From: Talpa occidentalis
Lineage: Eukaryota; Chordata; Mammalia; Eulipotyphla; Talpidae
NCBI RefSeq assembly: GCF_014898055.3
Contig: NW_023601104.1
Location: 43,526,210 to 43,590,209 of the forward strand
Length of the DNA: 64,000 bases
Direction: 5' to 3'
Below the pieces are notes generated by a model, which saw only the letters and a list, made by a program, of their open reading frames with translations, did no database searches and was not told the origin of the DNA. The position numbers and the translations under genes were made by a program. How positions within the stretch are numbered: the first letter of the stretch is position 1; every line of letters starts with the position of its first letter. Positions 1 through 11,004 of this stretch are shown here, piece after piece.

Positions 1-3000
1 TGTCATCTCATAGGTGGGTCTGGAGATAATAGTAGACTGAAAACAGGGACCCCTTAGGAAACTCTTAGTCACAGCTGTTCTCTGAGCAGCAAGCATGGCA
101 CATATGAAACATGGGGTGGGCCATGTTCGTTCTCTGCTCAATATCCTATAATGGCTCATTTCGAGAGCAAAAGCTCCAGTTCTTGTACTGGTCCAAGGGG
201 CCCTGGCTGCCCCCTCTCCAAACTCATTTCTTCATCCTTTTCTCCTTGCCAACTTTCCAATATACTATATAATTATCTTATTACTTACTTATTTTCATTC
301 TCCCTCAGTTCAGGGTAGCAGGTGTAATAAGATTCTGGATACATCTTGAAAATAGAAGTGACATTTCTTGATGGAACATTGGCAGGGAGAACAGAAAGAG
401 CAGATAACTCTTTTCCTTACCCACTAGAACATCAGCAGTGACCACATTCATGGTTGCTTGCTGTTCTACTTCAAGAAGTAAAATGCTTAGGACAGGGTTG
501 TCACTACTGTTCAAAGAAAGAAAATGATATCCTTTTTATAGGCTCATTAAAGGCAGAGTTCCCCCCCACCCCAGAAATATCCCTATGGCTAGTTGCCACA
601 TAGGAGGTAGTCAACCAATATTTTGAGTATTATGTGTGAGCAAAGTAAAAAAAAATGTATAATTATAATGTATAAGTGGCACAAGGGGTTAAATCTCAGC
701 ACTATGAAGCTATTGGCAGCCACTGCATAGGACAACTCTTACTTTTAGAAGGCAACATGGAGGGAAATTTTAAAGGTTCTGATAAGTGGACTGGGGTGGG
801 TGCTGTTAATGGGGTGGCTTATGATCCCTTGTGACTGAGTGGGTTTCACTAGCAGGACTAAGGCAGTAGGGAGAGACTAATTTCTTACCAGAAGTGGGTG
901 AGTGCTTTGGAGAAAACCTCAACTGCAACTTATGCTGAGAACGAACAGCATGAGGCTCATATGTCTTTCTGTGCTCACCTACAAATAAGGAGAGTAACTG
1001 GAGCACACACATGCAGAGGTTCAGATGGATACGACATCCCAGTACTGACCCCACTTCTGCTTCTTCCCATGTTCGCAAGCAACCACTTGTGGTTCTACAT
1101 GTTCTTCTATAGGCTTGAGAAGTAAACCATACAGGGCTTTCAAGGACAGTGCTAAGGTCCACAATACTCAACATCCCATCTCTAAACTACTTCAAATGTC
1201 ATATGATTTAATGCTAACATGGCTATAAATCACTGGCAAAAAGTTTACTTTTCATAATGTCTCACATCGGGTAGTTGATGAAGTATGTTTCTGGGCATCC
1301 TTCAACAACATAGAACTTCAGATATTGGTACTGGAATTCATGGGAATCCATTTTGTTGGCCAATGTCTTATGAAGTTCTGGATGAGAAATCATTTCTAGT
1401 TACTTAAAAATTAAAAAAATATCTTAAATATTCTAAGTGTTGATTGGGTATATTTAAGGAGTTACGTTTTATACTTATTAAGCTGGTATGATGAAGGGTT
1501 CGCTTTACCTTTCAAGTGTATTTCTTTTTGCCATCCCACTGAATCCCCTTCCCTAGCATAACAGGAGGCCCAGTCAACTGTCTCCTGAAACATCACTTGT
1601 ACTTTCTACACGCATGTCAGTTTTCAGCCTAGAAAATCCCTTTTTTCATCTGTCTCTTAAATTCCTTCTGTAATCAACCCAATAGGAAGTGAGTGCCATA
1701 TAGAACAACGTAACATTTTCTACACTGATTGTAACACATCATTTGTTGATTCAATATTTTTATACTATTTTGCCAATACCATGAAAGGTCTAGAGACACA
1801 GCAATGGAAAACGCATACTTAGTCTTGCATTTATGAAGCATATAGTAATCACAGATTTTGCATTGAAAGAAATAAAGAGTTGTGTTGGAAAAGGACAGGA
1901 TCCCAGGAGAAGAGTAAGGTTAAGAATAAGGTTAAAATAATTTAGAAAGGAATGTCAGAGAAGACTCTCTTGAGGAAATGACATGTTAACTGAGATCTGA
2001 TGAATGAAAAAAGTCACGCAGGCCAGGAATAGAGAGAAGAATTGAAGACAAAGGGAACTGTACTAGCAAACTCTGGAGTACGAAAGGACATCCCAGAAAC
2101 TGGAAAAAGAAGTCAATATGTCTTTTAGCTATTTATACACCTAAACTTTTTCAGATGAATCAAATTTATTTTTGTGTGTCCCATAATGTTTAACATACTG
2201 TTTTATACACAGTAGGTCATCAAAACACCTTCAAGATGACCATAGATCTGAGGCATACAGACGGGGAAGGGGAGGGAGAAGGGTCAAGATAGGGGTGAGA
2301 AGAGCACAAGGGACTATGGTGATGGTTCATGGGTGCTATGGTGGTGGGAGAACTATGGAGACTGCTCCTGAAGGGAGAACAATGATGCCAGAAAATAACA
2401 ATATATAAAAAAAGGAAAACACATGGAATATACCCCCCCCCACACACACAAGTGTTAGAGGTCTGTGGCTTCTAGTAACTTTAAGTAACTTGTTTTAATC
2501 ATATTCCCTTCCAAGTAATTATAAAAACTACAACTGTATGTAGAAATAATGCATAATTATAAAAAGCTGAAATGACGTTCAGTTATTAGAAACAGAGAAG
2601 CACTATCATCCTTGATGAAAGGAGAACTCATGAGGTAAATTTATTATTTCCAAATTCCTGCCTGGGACACTTACCCCGACTTTGGTATTGGGGGATGGGG
2701 CTGGTGTAGCGCAGAGAGCTCACCATAGCGAAAAAATACTATCAGACTTGGAATCTGCTGAGAAAGTTGAAACTGGAGGCGCAGAGCATGAAAAATGAGG
2801 TAGCTATGTAGGGAAAGCACCCCAAAATGTGCATGTGTCCTTAGCTAAGGGCTAAGGCATTTGTGTACAGGGCACTGAGTGCATGAAGCCTAGGACAGCA
2901 TGGCTTCTGGGAAATCAAGAGCAGTACAGAGGTGCTAGAGTTGTAATGAGCTAAATGAAGGCAGAATGTGGGCCAGCTGCAATACTCCTCACTGAGCAAT

Positions 3001-3059
3001 TTCAGCCTCCATTTAAAGACCCCGGGAAGACCAGTCAACTGCCTCCTGAAATATGACTT
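1..3059. other. Non-coding flank, nothing recognised
   Basis: The stretch has no ORF with recognisable similarity and no splice-bounded exon that I can support. It contains a C-run followed by CA repeats near 2433-2450. A moderately A/G-rich portion at about 1880-2110 may be an old interspersed repeat, but I cannot name it. Confidence 0.5.
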
Positions 3060-5735
3060 GCACTTTCTACAATCTAGAGAAAAGGAAATACCCTAGACTT
3101 AATTTAAAAAAACAAAACAACAGAAACCAACGCACTCTGCAAAGCACAAAACCAAGCTCAAAAGGATCATGAAAACATATACCAGACAAAATACAAGTAA
3201 TATTTAAAGTTACAAGAAAAAAGCAGCAGGAAAAGGTTGTCATAAATCAAAGAAAAACCATGTCCAGTAGAAACATTTCAAAAAATACTCACAGAAATAG
3301 ATTTGGACTTAAAACAGTTGTTATAAACATATTGAGTGATTTAAAAGAAAAAGATCGACAAATTTCCGCAAATAGAAAATAAAGAAACATTTGAAATTCC
3401 AAAACTGAAAATAACTAAAAACAGAAAGCAAACCAACAACAACAAAAAAACCCCAAACTAGTTAGGTAAGACAAAAGATGAGACATAACTAAAAGCAGGG
3501 AGAGAAAAACATTGGCAATATCAACCATGCCTCAATGACCTGTGAGGCAATATAGTCAAATAAATCTACAATGTAGATCAGTCCAATAAATGTAGAAAAT
3601 CAAGAATGCATCAAAAAAATTTTAGTAAGCAGTGACCTCAAATTCCCAAAATTTGGCGAAAAGCAATACCGTTCAGATCCAAGAACTTCAATAAATCCCA
3701 AGTAGGATAAATCTAAGAAACATGTAAGCATAACATACTCAGTTTAAAAAGAAATAGTATGTTCAACTTTGTACCAATAAATTTCACAAGTTAGATGAAA
3801 AGGGCAAAAATCCCAGAAAAACAAACTCTGCAAAATGGACTGATAGGCAGTCAAAAGTTTCCTGCTTATTGAAAAAACCTAATTCAGTTACATACTTTTC
3901 CATAAAGAAAGCATCAGTCCTGATAACTTCACCAGCGAATTTTATCAGATATTTAACGACGAATATAAATTTTACACCAACTACTTTAGCAAAATATAAG
4001 ATGCAGCAAAATCTTGTATCTTTTTATGGGGTGAGTAGGACCATAAAACCAGCATAAACAAGGACGTTAAGGAAAATAAAGTTATAGAGCAATATTTCTT
4101 ATAAACATACTTACCTTAACCAAGTGGAATCTAGCATTATATAAAAAATAATACATAATAACCAAGTGGTGCTTATCTCAGGATTGTAAGGTTGTGACAT
4201 TATAACAGAAAAATAAAATTCATAATTATCTCAGTTGAAGGCAAAGATAAAGCACTTGATGACATTAACACTCATTCATGACAAACCATTGAAAACTAAG
4301 CATAGACACTTTTACAATTAAAATGAAATCTGAAATTCCTCTAGTTTACATTATAGTTAAAATTGATAAATACCACCCCTTTTCCTTAAGGTGAATGTAT
4401 TCACACCTATCTTTGCTATCCAATATTATATTAAAGCCTCTTAGTGAAAATGGCAATGAAAAGAAAGCATAATGGCATGAAGATTGGAACAGAAAAAAGT
4501 CTGTCTTTATTCATAAATGACATGTTACGTGATTGTTTTTGTAGATAATCCTATGAAACCTAAAAAAAAAAGGCTATTATAACTAATGAATGAGAAAGAT
4601 TCAATATACATAAACCAATTTTTAATATATGAGCAACAAGTCATTGGAAAATATTAATAGCCATATCATTTAATAGCACCAACAAACATAAAATACTAAG
4701 GAATAAATTTAATAAAAGACTTTTAAGTCCTCTACACTAAAAACTACAGACCTTTGTTAGAGAAAATTTAAAGACTTAAATAAAAGAGAAATGTCATACT
4801 CATGAATTGGAAATTCAATAAGTTAAAGATTCCCATTCTCTCCAAATCAATCTTAGATTCAAGGCAATTACAATAAAAAGAAAGATCATAGCATAGCTAT
4901 TGACAAGTTGATATAAAACTTATATGAAAACTCTAGAATAGACAAAGCAATCCACAAAATAGGGAAGAAATTTGGACGCACTACACTATTTAACTTCAAA
5001 TATTACTATTAAGTGACAATAATTGAGACACCGGGTAGATCAGTGGAAAAAAGAATATGCAGAAATAAACACTCACCTGTATTGTCGAATGATGCGATGA
5101 AATTTACTTGAGAAAAGAAAGTCTTTTCAACAAAATAGTATTATAATAACTAGACAAAGTAAGGAAAACAGTGAACCTGACCCCCAACTCACATTATGTA
5201 CAAAACTTAAAACTATAAAGCTTCTAACTCAAGACACAGGAAAATCATTATAAGCTTGTGTTTTTTTTTTTTTTAAGCCATGGCACAAAGAACTCTAAAT
5301 AATGAAATGAAAAGATAAAGTCACTCAAATTGTATAACATCTGCTCATCCATAGATGTCATAGAGAAAATGCAAAGACATGACACTGGCCAGAAGATATT
5401 CACAGTATCTATGATAAACAAAGGATTTATATCCAGAATATAATCAATGTTCTCACAACTATGCAATAAAAAGGCAAACAGCACAATTAAAAAACAGGCC
5501 AAAACCAGACATTACCCAGAAGATATACAAATGGGCAGAAAACTGAAATATGTCCAAATCAGTCACCAGACAAAACTATAATGTGGTAATACTGAACTCC
5601 TAACAAAATGGACCACACTTAATGCTGGCAACGTTGTGAAGCAACTGCATTGTTACAGATTGCTGATAGGAGTGAGTGAAAACTGGTGTGCTTTCCAACA
5701 AATGGGTAGTGCTTTATAAAGTTAAGTCTGTTGCC
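3060..5735 (+). repeat. Degenerate L1 (LINE-1) fragment, ORF2 region
   Basis: The sequence is A-rich and follows the order of L1 ORF2 on the plus strand. Near 4860-5060 are the diverged words for the RT C-terminal part (aggcaattacaataaaaag, aagtgacaataattgagaca). Near 5400-5500 is the ORF2 3' end (ggatttatatccagaat, aaaaacaggccaaaaccaga). At 5600-5700 is the 'gctggcaacgttgtgaag ... ttgctgataggagtg' stretch. Reading frames are broken throughout, so it is an old dead copy. The 5' boundary near 3060 is approximate, and the A-rich first kilobase could belong to a related half-L1 element. Confidence 0.7.
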
Positions 5736-6189
5736 ACCGGCTTAACAATTCTCCTCATTAATATTATATTAGTTGTGATATTCTATCAGCTATAGTGTGG
5801 TTCTATCACACGGTCATAAACCTAATGTCTTAAAATCAAGTTCTTAACTCACTGTTCCGAAGTGCTGAAGTCAGGGTGATGAGAGGTTCTCCTTGTCTCG
5901 GGCTGGAGGAGAAAATTCATTTCCGTGCCTTTTCCGATTTCTACATGCCACCCGTATTTCTTGGGGCATCTTTTATGGTCATAGCAAATGCTACGCATGT
6001 CCGTCTCTCATCACATCACTCTCACACTGACTCTCCTGTCTCCTCTCTCCCACATTTAAGGGCGCTTATGATTACATTGGATGCACCTGGATATCCAGAA
6101 CATTCTCCCTATTTTGAGGTCAGCTGATTAGCAATATTAATTCCATCTGCTGCCAAAAGTCCCTTTGCTATGCAACTAACTTACACAAG
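5736..6189. repeat. Unclassified insertion splitting the L1
   Basis: The L1 3' end stops near 5735 and its continuation (gagatacagacatctctgtgaa...) resumes at about 6190. The intervening 450 bp is less A-rich and differs in composition, which suggests an older inserted element such as an LTR or MER unit. It has an 83-codon open frame without recognisable similarity. I could not name the family. Confidence 0.35.
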
Positions 6190-6850
6190 GTTCTAGGGGT
6201 GAGATACAGACATCTCTGTGAAGCCATTATTCGGCTTATCACAGGTATTTCTCTAAGAGATGAAAGCATACATTCATGATACCTTTGCACAAGATTGTTT
6301 AAAACGGCTTTATTCAGAACAGTCTAAAACTAAAAACTCTAATACTTATCATTAGGGGATAGATAAGCAAATTGTGATCAATTATTGGAGTGGGAAATAC
6401 TGAAAAAAATTTTTAAGGGATGATTTAATGGATCCATTCATTAAGCAATCCCCAATACATTACATTGAGCAAAAGAAGGCAGAAAAGCGTGAAAACTATG
6501 ATTCCATTTTTATGGCATTCAAGAACAGCAAAACTGAACGATGATGCTAGAAGTAAGACTACTGGTGTTTTTAAGGGAGCAATATTGAATACAAAGGGGC
6601 AGGAAGGAAATTTCTGAGACAGGTGATATTTTGTTTGAGGTTGTGACTACATAGGGGTGTGTATATGTATAATTAAACAAAAATATAAAAGAAGTAAGAG
6701 TAGTGAAAACATCACTATGTTTTAAATTGCTATGAATTAACAAATTCAATTTTTAGAAATGTACCCTTCAGGTTCAAATTGACTTTTGCAACAAATTTGA
6801 ATTAGAAGACTCTACCCTTTTACTTTGCTGAAAATACTGTAGAGCTTTAC
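6190..6850 (+). repeat. L1 3' end (continuation)
   Basis: The order matches an L1 ORF2 tail and 3' UTR. It includes 'aacagtctaaaactaaaaac', 'ggatagataagcaaattgtg', 'tactgaaaaaaatttttaag' and 'aagaacagcaaaactgaacg'. It continues the copy ending near 5735. A separate fragment with the L1-like 'ctttattgaggtatagtaca' word follows at about 6868-6990 in the opposite orientation. Confidence 0.6.
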
Positions 6851-7009
6851 AAAATATGTAAATAGAATTTTCATCTTTATTGAGGTATAGTACAAATAAA
6901 ATCATAAAATATAAAGTGCAAAACGTGATGGTTGGACCTAAGTATACATTGTGAAAGCATTCCTACCATCAAATCAGACATAACTTTTTAAAGTTCAGAG
7001 GGAAAAATT

Positions 7010-7440
7010 TTTATGACACTTTTCCCTGGACCACAGTGGGGTCACAAAGACATGCACAAACTGAGGTCAGAGGCCTGAAGGGTGATAACTCATGTTAAAT
7101 AACAAATCCAACCAAGTTAATTTATAAATCTAATTGACTTTATTAAAGAATTCATGAACCTGGCAGCATCCTGTCTAGCAAGTAGAAAGGCGCTGCAAAA
7201 AGTTGGAATGTATGCATGATAAAAGGTGGGATAAGGTCATTAGCAAAAGAAAAGAAAGATTATTTCAGGGAAACCACCTTCCTTTAGGGGAAGGAGAGGG
7301 TTCTTATCACGCACACTACTTACTTCACCAGTGCTGCCCAAGAAATTCCCTGCTGATTAGTTTAAATTTCCACTTTGGGGAGAGGCCAAAAGTGCAATCA
7401 AGTTAGATATTGAGTCTTGGAGGGCTTACCATGAAAAATT
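7010..7440 (-). repeat. Probable old ERV LTR remnant
   Basis: On the minus strand this AT-rich unit carries AATAAA inside 'ctttaataaagtcaattag' (near 7130-7145), in the position of an LTR polyadenylation signal, followed by U5-like sequence. The other end is purine-rich. No TG..CA termini or target duplication could be fixed, so both family and boundaries are uncertain. Confidence 0.3.
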
Positions 7441-7458
7441 GTACTTCAGACTTGTTTT

Positions 7459-7660
7459 TTTAATTTATTTATGCATACAAGAACTGCGGTGGGGTGAGAG
7501 GATTCTCCAGAGACAGAGTGGGGAGCAGCGGGCAAGGCAGGAGAGGTCTGCTGCACTATATAAGTAGCTCTCTGGCTGGCCAGGGATCAAACTCATGCTG
7601 CAGAGGCTGTGGATAGCTTCATAGTGTTGTGCTTATCCCCTTGCGCCACCAGGGAGGCCC
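7459..7660 (-). repeat. tRNA-derived SINE, subtype A, minus strand
   Basis: The minus strand reads from the head 'gggcctccctggtggcgcaa' through a B-box-like segment and ends in cataaataaatt plus poly(A). The direct repeat ttcaga(c/t)(t/c)tgtttt flanks it at 7445-7458 and 7661-7674, as expected of L1-mediated retroposition. It is internally shortened relative to the about 270-bp copies elsewhere in the window. Confidence 0.85.
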
Positions 7661-7684
7661 TTCAGACCTGTTTTATTTAAAACA

Positions 7685-8335
7685 AATAAACAAAAGTACC
7701 TAAATAGATTATGATATTTCTCCAAAGCCCCCTGTGCTGACAAAACTGTCCAGTGCAATCACTATCCCATTGCAACTGAGGTATCTCCATGAAAGGGGAG
7801 GTGCTATGATCTCAGCCCCCACCCCTGACTCGCTTCTGGGGCTGAACTGAGTGCCAGGTGAGGCTATGTGAGATGGAAGGCAGGTGGGCTCCACAGAGAC
7901 ACGTGGAGAAGCCCATGCTTCTCAGCAATGGACTCGCACCAGGGAATTTTGGAGCTTAGAGAGACATGTTGAGGATGCTGATGATGTCGGTGGTTATTTG
8001 TACTTTGATTTTGTTCCTTACCTGATCCCTGATCCCTTTTGCCCCCTTCCTGTGATTCTACATCAGAAAGTGCCTTAGACTAGTGCCAAGCTTTTGGGCT
8101 GGCCCTGTTTGACTGGGCACTTACCCACAAGGGATGTGCAATTTTGGGTGTTTTATTGAAAAACTAATACACTTTCTCCTCCATTTTTTCTATGCACACT
8201 AATCCTATTAAAATTCTTTCACATTAAGCATGCTTTGTTTTATGCACATGGATGGTCAGACCCATTTTAGAGCATGCAGGTTTGGGGGTGCTAGGATACC
8301 CCTCAGCCTATGCACTAATACCATCCTGGTGATTT
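7685..8335 (+). repeat. LTR-like segment A (diverged ERV LTR)
   Basis: This segment aligns colinearly by eye with 19250-19930. Shared landmarks, in order: gaaaggggaggt, cccccaccc, gagacacgtg(g/a)agaa, ttgattttg, a 'gcctt-tagact' stretch, a 'ttttgggtg' to attaaa(a/g)tt polyadenylation-like stretch, and 'cagacccattttagag-atgcagg'. The layout (CpG-poor, 600-700 bp, one attaaa near the 3' third) suits an ERV1-type LTR. The exact ends are not resolved. Confidence 0.5.
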
Positions 8336-8349
8336 AGATCATTTAACTT

Positions 8350-8509
8350 ATAATATCTTCCGAAGCATTATTATCTTGTAGGCCTCCACTTTAGCATGAT
8401 GTAGGGTAAGGTAAAAGTATCAGGCTTTTCTGCCCTCCTGCCACTAGGATAGATGAGGGAATCCTGTGGTTCTGAATGCATGCCTGATGGCGGGCACCTG
8501 AAGTGGGTA
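8350..8509 (+). repeat. 5' part of an older LTR interrupted by the provirus
   Basis: Removing the young provirus and one ggta copy joins 8350-8509 to 17312 onward. The joined sequence has a TATA box (tttataagg, 17337-17345), a CpG-containing start region and an AATAAA at 17537-17542. This segment would be most of the U3 of that older plus-strand LTR. The left boundary is not fixed. Confidence 0.4.
8506..8509. other. Target site duplication, left copy (ggta)
   Basis: The four bases immediately before the left LTR match the four immediately after the right LTR (17312-17315). Four-base duplication is the gammaretroviral integrase signature, and it shows both ends belong to one integration without later recombination with another copy. 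Confidence 0.9.
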
Positions 8510-8624
8510 TGTTGTAGAGCAGCCCCGATACAAAACGGGGTGCCTGACTGTGGGTCCTCACCCGCGCGCTTAAAAGGACTTATCAATGCTCTACTGCAGG
8601 CACACGTGAAAGGTTAATAAAAGG

Positions 8625-8630
8625 TTTATT
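8625..8630 (-). promoter_or_regulatory. Polyadenylation signal AATAAA in 3' LTR
   Basis: AATAAA on the minus strand within 'tgtaaataaacc', about 190 bases downstream of the predicted start site. That places it inside R, so the signal is used in the 3' LTR transcript. The same element at 16943-16948 in the 5' LTR must be bypassed. Confidence 0.8.
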
Positions 8631-8822
8631 TACAAGGGAAAGGGAAATGAGGAAATGTACAGCTCTGGGAGAAAAGTGGGAGACAAAGTTTTAAATGAGT
8701 CCTACCCGATCCGCCGATCAGGAATCCCAAAATGGCGCTCTGAGAGCTGGCCGCCAGCCAGGAGCGGTGAAGCCAGGAGGCGAGCGATCGCGAGCCAGAG
8801 AGAGAGCAAGGCCCACGTGTTT

Positions 8823-8833
8823 GGTTTTTATAT
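8823..8833 (-). promoter_or_regulatory. TATA box of LTR promoter (3' LTR copy)
   Basis: The minus strand reads ggatataaaaacc. Transcription would start about 25-30 bases further on, near 8800, in a CT-rich stretch followed by CpG-rich sequence. Confidence 0.75.
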
Positions 8834-8993
8834 CCAACCTGGCTGCCCAACTCCACCCTCAGGTCCCAGCCACCCTCCCCTTGGTGGTGATGGGATTTGT
8901 CTTTCCCAATGTCCTGATGGCTTTAGTCTGGAGTGGGGGTGGAGTCCACAAAGCCTGTATGAGATTATCTCAGGACATCCTTTCCCCCTAACA

Positions 8994-9012
8994 ATTCCCC
9001 CCTTTCACTTTT
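8994..9012 (-). promoter_or_regulatory. Polypurine tract
   Basis: Immediately upstream of the 3' LTR in sense orientation the minus strand reads aaaagtgaaaggggggaat, then TGTTAGG. A purine run ending in AAT next to the TG of U3 is the retroviral plus-strand primer site. Its intactness fits a recently replicated element. Confidence 0.85.
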
Positions 9013-11004
9013 TGCCACCATTTCCATGGTGATGAAGATCAAACATATGGATTCTGGGATACAGTCTCAGATGAAAATTTTCCAGGGTTCCAGTCTGAAA
9101 GAAAACGAATCCCTCCAGGTAGTGTCCATTGTGGAAAGCAAAAGTCCTCCATTCCTGGAAAAACAGTTCATCAGTCCCAGCCAAAAGAAAACATCTGGAG
9201 GCATTAGCCAGAACAAGACAGCAGATATGTCAAAAATCACAGGAAAAAAAAATCTTAAAATGGTTCAACTTATGTAAAGACAAATTCTCTCAACCTTGAT
9301 CCCAAATTTTTTAAACAGCATAGCAAAAGTTTGCAAACCAAATCTACTTTTAAACCATATTGCCTATTTTTGCATAAAATCACAGGGCAGAATAACTAAG
9401 CAGCAATTTTTAGCTGGCTCCGTTGGAATACTCCATATAGGATTCAGAGCGAACTGTTGACATCCGGTCCGTGTAGGCTTCTGAAAGAAGTTGGTCTCAT
9501 CAGACTCCACCTGGGCTTTCCTCTTCTCGAGGGTACCAGGGACTTTTCGTTGGCCGGGTTGTCCAGTCCTGCCAATGGAGGCAAGCTTCCTCACCTTCTT
9601 TGGAGGTCTCTGGAACCCTACAAACAAGGCATACAGGTTCTCCTCTTCTTGGTTCAGCTCTGTTTCAACTTTCTGGAAGAGCTCCACACAAAGCCACACA
9701 ATGAAACTTATGTCCAATTTTTTTCAGTTTAAACAAAATCCCTATGGAAGTTATGCAAAAACAGACTCTGAGATAAGTAGTAAAAGATTACTACCACTAT
9801 TTTTATGCCGTGTTGGTATCAAGGGGAGAGAAAATGCAAACACAAGTTAGCTTTGTTGGAAAAAAAAAATTACAACCTTGCTGCAGATCCTGGTCACCAA
9901 AACAAGAAAACTTTGTGGATTTAGAGCAAAATGCAAAAAAATCATCAGTATTATTATGTCAAGGAAAACTTAGTAAATATGAGGTGTATTTCCAAGTCTA
10001 TTCAGTCCTTAGTAGAAAAGTTTTACTCTCAACAGTTCCATCAATAGGAATCTGTTGAGACCTTTTCTCCCTATATTTTCAGAAACAATTTCTGTAGATG
10101 TGAAACAATTGAATTATAATATTATAAGGTGACAATCACCATTGACAATTTACATACATACCAGATACTACTGTTAACATTTTGTACATACCAAAGTTTT
10201 ACCATTTTCCCAAGTGACAATGCTTCCCTTCCAGTTTTACTTCATTAGGTAAAATCCAAATAGAACAAATTCATCTAATGCCTTTCCCAGGAGGAAAGGG
10301 AGAAACTTTGTGGAGTGTCTCAGGAGCTCTACTGAGGTTCCACAAAATTTCCTTGCATCAGCCAAATGACAGGCTACCAAATTTGTACTTGAATTTAGAT
10401 TTCTGGGAAGCTTTGCCATAAATATCAGAAAAATAACAGAAACAACAATGTTCAATCTCTATGAAGGCACCGGCTTAGTTCAGTAGCACAATGTTGACAA
10501 TCAAACCATAACCTTTAGTTTTTCTCATAACTGGAGACTCTCTTTTTTTTTTTTTTTTTTAACGTCTATGGGCACCATGTATACCAATTTGTCAATCACT
10601 TGAGGTTAAGACAAGGACACAAGGAAAGGACATACAGACATACAACATATAGACACAAAGAGCTCATTAGTTACCATTTATCACGCGTGGGATATCTCAT
10701 GCAACTGCAGTTTCACTCATTGGCCAAAGTAACAAAAAGAAAGCAGAGAAAAAAATCTCAAAGGTAAAAAAAAAAGCAGAAAGTTAAAAAAATAACAAAA
10801 TCAAAATCAAGATTGAAAACCTTTCTGTGTAAAAAAAAATAGTGGCACCATATGCATGATCCTAGATGTTATTTCACGTCTCCTAAACTTTGAAAAGAAG
10901 AAGATTGGTTAGAGCATGTTAGTTTTCTCAGGGTTTCTTCAGGAAAAAAAAAAATGAGTCCTTGGGTATCCTGCAACAATAACTGGAAAAGAAGTCAGTA
11001 ACAT
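9013..11004 (-). other. Proviral 3' region with no recognisable env
   Basis: About 2 kb separate the pol stop from the polypurine tract. The longest sense frames are 117 codons (9364-9717) and 72 codons (10237-10455). Neither shows a signal peptide plus surface-unit layout, a furin site, an immunosuppressive region, a CX6CC or a C-terminal membrane anchor. The sequence is AU-rich with pyrimidine-rich tracts (about 10720-10790) and, in sense, a run of about 18-20 A at 10542-10560. It could hold a constitutive RNA-export element or be replaced or eroded env sequence. I cannot distinguish these. A spliced small ORF is also possible. Confidence 0.7.

Larger units (their letters stand above)
8510..8993 (-). 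repeat. 3' LTR of the provirus
   Basis: 484 bp that appear identical to 16828-17311. In sense orientation it begins TGTTAGGGGGAAAGG and ends CTCTACAACA. From the TATA box and AATAAA I estimate U3 at about 8801-8993, R at about 8605-8800 and U5 at 8510-8604. U3 is short, about 190 bp. Two CACGTG E-box palindromes lie at 8814-8819 and 8603-8608. ORFs of 76 and 98 codons that cross both LTRs are chance frames. Confidence 0.95.

Noticed and set aside
8655..9032. 125-codon frame over the left LTR, repeated at the right LTR
   Set aside because: The repetition only reflects the identical LTR sequence and the frame runs against viral transcription.
9364..9717. 117-codon sense frame in the env position
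   Set aside because: It is basic and soluble-looking, without signal peptide, CX6CC, fusion peptide or membrane anchor, so I do not call it env. A small accessory protein cannot be excluded.
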